From NCBI RefSeq assembly GCF_003286085.1, contig NW_020825298.1:4712001-4776000 (forward strand): a DNA stretch of 64,000 nt, read 5' to 3'. A model generated the notes under the pieces. The model was not told where the DNA came from, did not search any database, and was given only the letters and a program-made list of their open reading frames with translations. Position numbers and translations under genes: made by a program. How positions within the stretch are numbered: the stretch's first letter is position 1; the number at the start of each line of letters is the position of its first letter. The DNA comes from Drosophila persimilis. Lineage: Eukaryota; Arthropoda; Insecta; Diptera; Drosophilidae. Shown piece by piece: positions 57,422-64,000 of the stretch.

Positions 57422-59489
57422 ATGCGAGCACACTGGGTTTTCTGCTTGCTTGCCATTCTCCTGGCCTACCGTGCTCAGGGGAATCCGATTGATCGCAAGG
57501 CAAAGGTGGCCACGGAGTTTATCATCCTGCACAATAATGATATGCACGCCCGGTTCGAGCAGACGAACGTGAACAGCGGCACCTGTTCCCAGGAGGACGC
57601 CAACACGGACAAGTGCTATGGAGGATTCGCACGAGTGGCCTATGAGTGAGTAGGAAGAGTCTATATCTGGAACAAACAGCTAATATAGTCCTCATCTATA
57701 AGAGTGCGGAAGTACCGCCAAGAGGCGGCGGATGGAGGAACACCTGTCTTTTACCTCAATGCTGGGGACACTTACACGGGAACGGCGTGGTTCACCATCT
57801 TCAAGGACAAGATCGCCAGCGCCTTCCTCAACAAACTCCAACCAGATGTTATTGCAAGTGGAGAGCACAAGATCTGCTGAATCTGAAGATTTAATCTGTA
57901 TTCTGAATGTTGTTTTTCCAGTCCCTGGGTAACCACGAGTTCGATGAGAAAGTCGAGGGTCTAATACCCTTCCTTAACGAGGTCAACTTTCCCGTGGTGG
58001 CCTGCAATCTGGATCTTAAGAATGTCCCCGAGTTGGCTGCCACCAAAAATTTGGTCCACTCTACGATCCTGGAGACGCAGGGCACCAAAATAGGTGTTAT
58101 TGGCTATTTGACGCCAGATACTAAGAGGCTAACTGTCATGATGGATGTGGAGTTCTACGAGGAAGTGGTTTCCATTAAGTGAGTCTGATCTTGACTTAAT
58201 TTTGACTATTTTTCTACACTAAATTGAGAGAGATTGCGGTCTGCGTTGTCACTCCGTCTGAGTCAATTCTTCTTTCCAATTCTTTAATTCCTAACAATTC
58301 TCTCTGTTGACAGCGCTGAGGCGAAAAAGCTCAAGGCTCAGGGCATTAAGATAATCATTGCCTTGGGTCATTCTGGATATCTGAAGGATCAGGAGATAGC
58401 CAAGAACTGCCCGGAAGTGGATATTGTGATTGGCGGCCACACCAACACTTTCCTCTACAATGGAGCCCAACCCGATATAGAACACATCGACGGTCCCTAC
58501 CCCACGGTGATCAAGCAAAAGAGCGGCAAGGAGGTGCTTGTGGTGCAGGCTTATGCCTATACCAAGTATCTGGGAAAAATCCATGTGCAGGTGGGTGCCA
58601 TAAATATCGCATGAGGGAAATCGGGTAATTCTGTATATTTCCAGTTCGACGCGGAGGGGAATCTGATTGAGTTCGACGGAGCACCGATACTGCTGAATGC
58701 CTCCGTGGCACAGGAACAGGATCTCCTGGACCTGCTGGAGGTGTACAGACCCAGCGTGATCAATCTGGAGAAGGCGGTGGTGGGCCACTCGAAGGTCCAC
58801 CTGGAGGGAAGCAAGCAGGTGTGCCGCGACAGGGAGTGCAATCTGGGGAACATGCTCACCGATGCCATGGTCTTCAGCAGGGTTCGCGAGGAGCAGGGCG
58901 GCGACTACTGGACGGATGCGGCAATCGCTATTATGAACGCAGGCGGTTAGTCCAATGCTTATGTGCCCCATTTATTATACTTGAGTTCCTTCGACTTGCA
59001 GGCATACGCAGCTCGATCGAGAAGAAGTTCGACGGATCCATCACTGACAGCGATATACTGGCCGTCCTGCCCTGGGAAAATGACCTCTACATATCCCGAT
59101 TATCTGGCAAGACGATACGCAATGCCCTGGAGCACGGGGCGGCTGCCCGTGGCAAGGACTCGGACGGGCCCTTCTTGCAGGTCTCCGGTATCCACGTGGC
59201 CTACGATCCCAGCAAACCCGAGGGCCAGCGTGTCCTGTCGGTGCAGGTTCGATGTGCCGCCTGCCGCATTCCCACCTATAGCGACCTCGACGATGCGGCT
59301 TTCTACAATGTGATTGTCCAAGAGTTTATGTTCGACGGCGGCGATGGTTATGTCTTGAAGGAGGCCAACAACACCCAGCATCAGCGCTTGCAGAAGAAGG
59401 ACAGTGAGGCAGTGAAACAGTATCTGCAGGAAAGGCAATACATATATCCAGAGGTGGAAGGTCGCATTATATTCAAGGGGCGCTGCTAG
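57422..59489 (+). CDS. Secreted 5'-nucleotidase (ecto-5'-nucleotidase family), 565 residues
   Basis: Exons: 57422-57645, 57703-57853, 57922-58178, 58314-58590, 58645-58945 and 59002-59489, all phases consistent. A signal peptide (about residues 1-20) is followed by the metallophosphatase domain. Metal and catalytic motifs: D40 and H42 in HNNDMHARF, GD at 96-97, NHEFD at 129-133 (catalytic H130), GHSG with H230, and GGHT with H253. The C-terminal substrate domain carries NAGGIR (402-407) and DGGDGY. Family reaction: hydrolysis of nucleoside 5'-monophosphates such as AMP to nucleosides outside the cell. The protein ends ...EGRIIFKGRC without a hydrophobic tail, so a GPI anchor is unlikely and a soluble secreted enzyme is inferred. 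Intron 2 is a GC-AG intron. I cannot say which fly paralogue it matches. Confidence 0.9.
57854..57921 (+). other. GC-AG intron in the 5'-nucleotidase
   Basis: This 68-base intron starts GCAAGT and ends TTTTTCCAG. Using GC as the donor joins QPDVI to SLGNHEFD in frame. The nearest GT donor (57858) would shift the frame into a stop. GCAAGT is the classic donor of the rare GC-AG class. Confidence 0.8.
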
Positions 59490-59957
59490 TGGACTCCTGG
59501 CCTCCACGTCCCTGCTCTTGTTCTCCTCCTTGGTGATGCGTTTCCTTAGTTAACCATTTGTATCTGTTTTTAATCAGCTGTCACCCAGCTGGCCCCATAG
59601 AGGCGAAAGGCGGTCCAAAATCGCTTTGGAACAATGATTGAAGCAGCTGGTGGGCAAATTATTCCCAAAAATATCGCAGTGCCATGCACGTGAGCGATTG
59701 CTCACTGATCAGTGATTTTCGATTTAAAATTGAGCAATTAAATATGAATTTAAATCCAATCATGTCTAACAAATTGGTAGTTCCATTACTTCATATGTAC
59801 TCGTAAATAGGTCTATGGATGGTAAAAACCGTGGCTGCAATTTGGGGCTCTAAAAATTAAGGGCACTTCGGACGCTTGAGATTGATTTGTTACATCGAAT
59901 TTGGCTAATACAATTTCAAATATACAAATATATATATTTTAAAAACCCATTGACTGT
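59490..59957. other. Convergent 3' region between nucleotidase and DUF1091 gene
   Basis: AT-rich, no coding frame. ATTAAA at 59737-59742 is a possible poly(A) signal for the nucleotidase. Confidence 0.5.
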
Positions 59958-60687
59958 TTAGGATAGTGTTCCATAGACTTTGAAGACAGCTCGATAGATG
60001 CCGCTTATAAACCAATGGAATTCCACAAGGTAGTCACCTTCCGGAAAGGGCAATATAGCTGTTGCTTGATGATTGATAATGCTGGTAGGCAGCTTATCGA
60101 CAAAAATATAGCCCTGAACGTAAATGGGGATTATAAATATAGAGTATAAACGTGCTGGAAGGATCAAAAACTCACATTGTAGGGACATGGGTGGCTAAAA
60201 TTAGTGCTGTTTCCAAGAAAGCCAAAAAAGTAATTTGCGACGGGATTACCCCTACCATTTTTCATGAATTTGCATCCATCAACCGTGAAATTGTAGAGGA
60301 ACGGCTTGTAACCACTGAAGCGTTTGAACATCACACAATTAATCTAAAATATACATAAATATTCGTATATGTATATTGGGAAATATATATGTTGTTGATA
60401 ATAGAGTATTCGCACCTTTGCATTGGTGATGGGTTGTAGTAAGTTCACTTTTACGGATAGATATTTGTAGGTCCGATTTATTGACTTCAGATTACATTGT
60501 TCCACAGCACAGAATTCCTTATCCACACAATTGCATTTGAGGTTGGTAAACTCAAATTTGGACGTGATCTTGTAAATATTTCCACTGATTAAACGATCAT
60601 TATATGATATGTTGTGTTGCTGGTACATACTTCAGTGAGCAAATAAAGGATCACTAAAACCTGAATCCAGTTCTGCTTAGCGCACAT
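59958..60687 (-). CDS. DUF1091 (DM8) family secreted protein, 177 residues
   Basis: Exons: 60687-60631, 60568-60416, 60343-60176 and 60113-59958, all junctions between codons. A signal peptide (MCAKQNWIQVLVILYLL) is followed by the typical family order: KFEFTNLKCNCVDKEFC, NRTYKYLSVKV, FKRFSGYKPFLYN, NPVANYFFG, HPCPY, and the C-terminal LPFPEGDYLVEFHWF to YRAVFKVYGTLS. Cysteines are spaced as in other members. Length is usual for the family (about 170-190). DUF1091 genes are numerous in Drosophila and mostly of unknown function. The first acceptor would be AAG rather than CAG or TAG; an alternative CAG 15 bases earlier breaks the frame with the GTATGT donor. That junction is the least certain part. 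Confidence 0.85.
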
Positions 60688-61122
60688 GTTAAGGTTTTGA
60701 TGGTCCAACGAAAACTAATGCCATATCGCAAGCTTTTTTGGGAAAACATGCAATCGATACTTGCTGATCAATAAGTACCATTCTAAATTGAGCAATTAAA
60801 TAAGTAATTAAAATGAATGCTAAATCGGTTAGTGCGTAAAAGTTACTCGTAGACATACAATATACAGTATTGATCATTATAAAACCGGGTAAAGTCCGTG
60901 AAACTTTCAGTCATGGTATAGATATCCTGACATTCTTCCATTCATTCTTTCAGATAACGAGGAATCGGGCAGTACTACTGGAAAGTATTAGTTGCTCTAT
61001 TTGTACTTCTAGATTGTTTAGAAATTTGAACTTATGCTTTTCCTGCTTTTGATAGTCATCCGGCCAGAAGAAGCCGTGCAGCAAGCCAGCCGCAGATGTT
61101 GAATGGAATCAAAACTGGCACA

Positions 61123-61203
61123 ATAGAAAGCAGAGGAAAGGATCATTGCTGTGGCTTTCAAACTGATGGTACAGTTTCAGAAATATGGTTTTAAAACTGC
61201 AAA
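61123..61203. repeat. Dispersed repeat copy B
   Basis: ATTGCTGTGGCTTTCAAACT and the following GTACAGTTT...AAATATGGTTTTAAAACTGCAAA resemble two blocks near 53593-53633 and 53932-53970. In copy B the two blocks are adjacent; in copy A they are about 300 bases apart. Confidence 0.5.
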
Positions 61204-62259
61204 TACCCTGAGAGACACCTGGCGACGAACCGGCATTTAAATACGAGTCATAGGTGGCTCGCTCTTAATCTACATAGTATCTACATCCCTACTACATCAG
61301 AATGTAGATTTACGGGCTAACGACATAATTCCGCTTTTTAACGAATGCCATCATATGGGCGCGCTTTTTCAAATCTGAATTATTCCCGGGCAAATATTGA
61401 CACGTTCTTTGGAATCCGGTAACAAGAAAATAATATGGACCAATTCAAAGCAAACAAATTTAATTTGTAACCGTAATGGCGCTTATAGGAGAATCTTTTG
61501 ATTTTTTAAGTGATTTAGTATCGAGAAATTGCAGATGGAAGATGAAGGATAACTTTGTAAGTTGATCTTTTCTATTTGCGTTTTTATTTTAATTTATCAA
61601 TATTACAATAACTTAATGCTATTAAGGTAATATAAATAATATATAATAACACCTATAGTACTCTGCCTGAAGAAAATTAAGCCAAGGAAAATAAATCCAA
61701 AGATAAATTTGTACACACCATATGTGTACGTATGTATATGATCTATTCAATAATCCCTCCAATCGATATAGTCGAATATTTCAAGTAAATGTCTTGGAAT
61801 TTCATATTTACAATCAATTTATTATCAAATTTGCGCTGTCATCAATATTGCACCATCAAAAAGAGAGAAAGAATGAAATGCAGAGAAAGAACAGAACAGA
61901 ACCCAAAACGATTGTAAAAAGAAAAATCCATACATTCCATACATATATAAAACCATTATGTACAAAGACATATTCATATACATAAACATACGTATATATA
62001 TATAAATATATATAGACGATACCCATACATGTGCAACTCTCTGAAAACAAATGGAGAGAACAACGAATTCCGATTGGTTGGGGATGGAATGGAAATCGTC
62101 AAAAGAAACGCAGAAGGAAAAAACGAACAAGACAAATAATAGAAAAATGAGAAATGAGCGACAGAACGAAACGAAACGAACACACCCATCGCATTAACGG
62201 GACATCCAGTAATACATTGTATATGCACACACACACCCAGATACACTCCACGACTCCAA

Positions 62260-62280
62260 CACACACACACACACACACAC
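62260..62280. repeat. CA microsatellite
   Basis: About 10 CA units. Other short CA tracts lie within 50 bases. Confidence 0.9.
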
Positions 62281-63531
62281 TGACACTCACGGACACAGAT
62301 ATATCCACCCACACACGTGGCAAAGGTGCGAGACAAGGCACTTGCAATCCTATTTATAAGCATCCGAAAAACGAACGCCCCCAGGCCAAGTCCCCCATCA
62401 GCACCCCACCCCCAGCAAGTGCGAGCAGTGTCACCCAGAAGTATTGCCGCACTCCTCTGAATCGGAAGAACAGCACAAGCTCCAACAAAAACAACAACAA
62501 AAGAAGGAAAGAACCGAAATCCAGCAAAGAAATATACAAATAAACGAGAGGAATACGAAACGAATGGGAAACGGAAAAACGGTTGACAACCACAAACGGC
62601 ATAAAAAACGCTGGAGAGAGAGGAGGAACTCGTACATAGAGAGAGAGTAGAAGAGAGAAAGCACAGCTGTTGCTGTCTCACTCGGTGGCAAAAGTTTAAT
62701 TCGTTGATGGATGGCGGAAGGGTGGGCGGGTGGAAGGGTGCGGTAGGTGATGGTAACGAAAAAGTTTGTCATTTACTTTTTTAATTGAAATTAAAATGCT
62801 TTTCCAATAAGAAAATTCGCTGCAGGGCAGCAACAAAAAAAAAACAACAAGAAAACAAAAGAAAAATAAAATAAAATGCAAAAGCAGCTGCGCAAACTCT
62901 CGGAAACCCGAAGCAGGAACGGGGCCGACCCGAAACATCCTTTTGGAAAATGCATTGCATTTATTTTAATTTACTTTGTGGAAAATGGGGCGGGAGGCTT
63001 CCATAGCTGGCGCCCCAAGAAAAAGAACGAAGGAAAAGCAACAGAAAATGCCAAAACAATTGTCATTTGTTTATATAAGGCGGCGCTGTCGGCCATTGGA
63101 GTGAGTGAGAGACACGTACAGATCTCCCTCTCTCACTCCCTCACCCACACTATGCAAATATGCTGCTCACTCATGTTTATTGGTTGCAGCCCACCTGAGC
63201 TGGCGAGTGAGAGCGAGAGAGTGCGGTGATGGCTGCCAGCGTGGAGGGCGCGCAAGCGAGATAGCATCAGGGCCACGAAAACGAAACGAAATGGAAACGA
63301 AACACACAAATGAAATGAATATATGAACGAATGTGTGTGCGGAACAGAAGAGAGGCAGAGAAACAGAGAACAGAAACAGAACCAGAGCCAGAGCCAAACA
63401 AACGAATTGAAAAAATAAATAAAATAAATGTAACTATAGACGACGACGACGCTGGCAGAGCAGCAGAGTGAGAGAAAGAGCGAGGAAGAGCACAGCGAGA
63501 ACAAGTGTGAAAGAGAGGCAGTTCAATGTAT

Positions 63532-63536
<5 letters not shown>

Positions 63537-63562
<26 letters not shown>
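63537..63562. repeat. GA microsatellite
   Basis: About 13 GA units. Confidence 0.9.
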
Positions 63563-63821
63563 TGGAACGTCCTTGCTCCTTCGAAACGACTTCTGTGTTT
63601 CATTTGTGTGTTTGTCTTTTTATTACGTTTGTCATTCTACTTTTCGGGGTTGCTCTCGCACACACTCACACACACACACACGAGCACACTCTCAAACAGT
63701 GTATGAGAAAGGGAGGGTAGCAAGTGGCAGCATATCAATCGCTTATACCACTCCCCTTTTCCATATGTATGGGTGTGTGCGGGGCAATTCAAAACGTGCA
63801 ACAAACATTCGTATCTCGTTT

Positions 63822-63859
63822 TCGTATTCGTATTCATATTCGTATTCGTATTCGTATTC
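63822..63859. repeat. TATTCG hexanucleotide repeat
   Basis: About six units, one with CATATT instead of CGTATT. Confidence 0.85.
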
Positions 63860-64000
63860 TGGTTTTGCACAATCGCAGATACAGACACGCACACAGATGC
63901 ACAGACACGTACACACAGATAGCAGTGCTGCTGCTGCTGCCTGCTGCCTGCCTGCTGCCTGCCTGCTGCCGCTGCTGAAACGATACGAAACGAAACACAT

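Larger units (their letters stand above)
60688..64000. other. Right flank, non-coding, simple-repeat-rich
   Basis: No gene was recognised. A diverged copy of a dispersed repeat lies at about 61123-61203. CA at 62260-62280, GA at 63537-63562, a TATTCG hexamer repeat at 63822-63859 and a CTG/CCTG-rich tract at 63926-63976 dominate the right end. A frame at 62154-62543 on the plus strand is mostly a CA-tract translation and was not called. Confidence 0.5.

Noticed and set aside
57646..57894. Frame through nucleotidase exon 2 in another phase
   Set aside because: It destroys the GDTYTGT motif; the phase-2 join at 57703 restores the conserved nucleotidase sequence.
62154..62543. 129-codon plus-strand frame rich in His and Thr
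   Set aside because: Mostly a CA-repeat translation; no splice or domain evidence.

Overview
The window looks like nuclear DNA of a Drosophila species. The evidence is short introns with fly splice signals, a MADF/BESS-type protein with opa (CAG) repeats, a Tpr2/DNAJC7 orthologue, and a DUF1091 gene, a family that is very expanded in flies. The very dense CA, GA, CAG and poly-G simple repeats between genes would fit an obscura-group species, but that is an inference. No rRNA, tRNA, CRISPR or bacterial-type feature was seen.

Layout. Positions 1-21.5 kb are mostly non-coding. They hold one small two-exon gene on the minus strand (4438-4780), three local tandem-repeat blocks (about 5.0, 6.4-7.0 and 8.3-8.6 kb), and a 361-bp internally deleted Tc1-type transposon (10061-10421) that still carries the end of a transposase frame. 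A MADF-domain gene runs rightward from 21.8 to 32.4 kb with an 8.5-kb intron. That intron contains an apparent alternative first coding exon (29370-29441) and, on the opposite strand, a small intact 72-codon frame (25633-25851).

From 35 to 54.6 kb there are two tandem leftward genes. The right one is the Tpr2 orthologue (503 residues). Its first coding exon lies at 54423-54553, 14.7 kb upstream of the rest. The left one (34996-36756, 498 residues) is a diverged tandem copy. It lacks the original first exon, has two new 5' exons, ends early, and has lost residues of the first TPR peptide clamp while keeping the J-domain HPD motif. I regard this chimeric young paralogue as the most interesting object in the window.

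At 57.4-59.5 kb lies a six-exon secreted 5'-nucleotidase (565 residues) with one GC-AG intron. Just downstream and convergent is a four-exon DUF1091 secreted protein (59958-60687). The region 60.7-64 kb is simple-repeat-rich non-coding DNA.

The genes form no operon or shared pathway. Shared origin is evident only for the two Tpr2 copies. All exon structures were worked out by hand from splice signals and reading phase; no transcript data were available.
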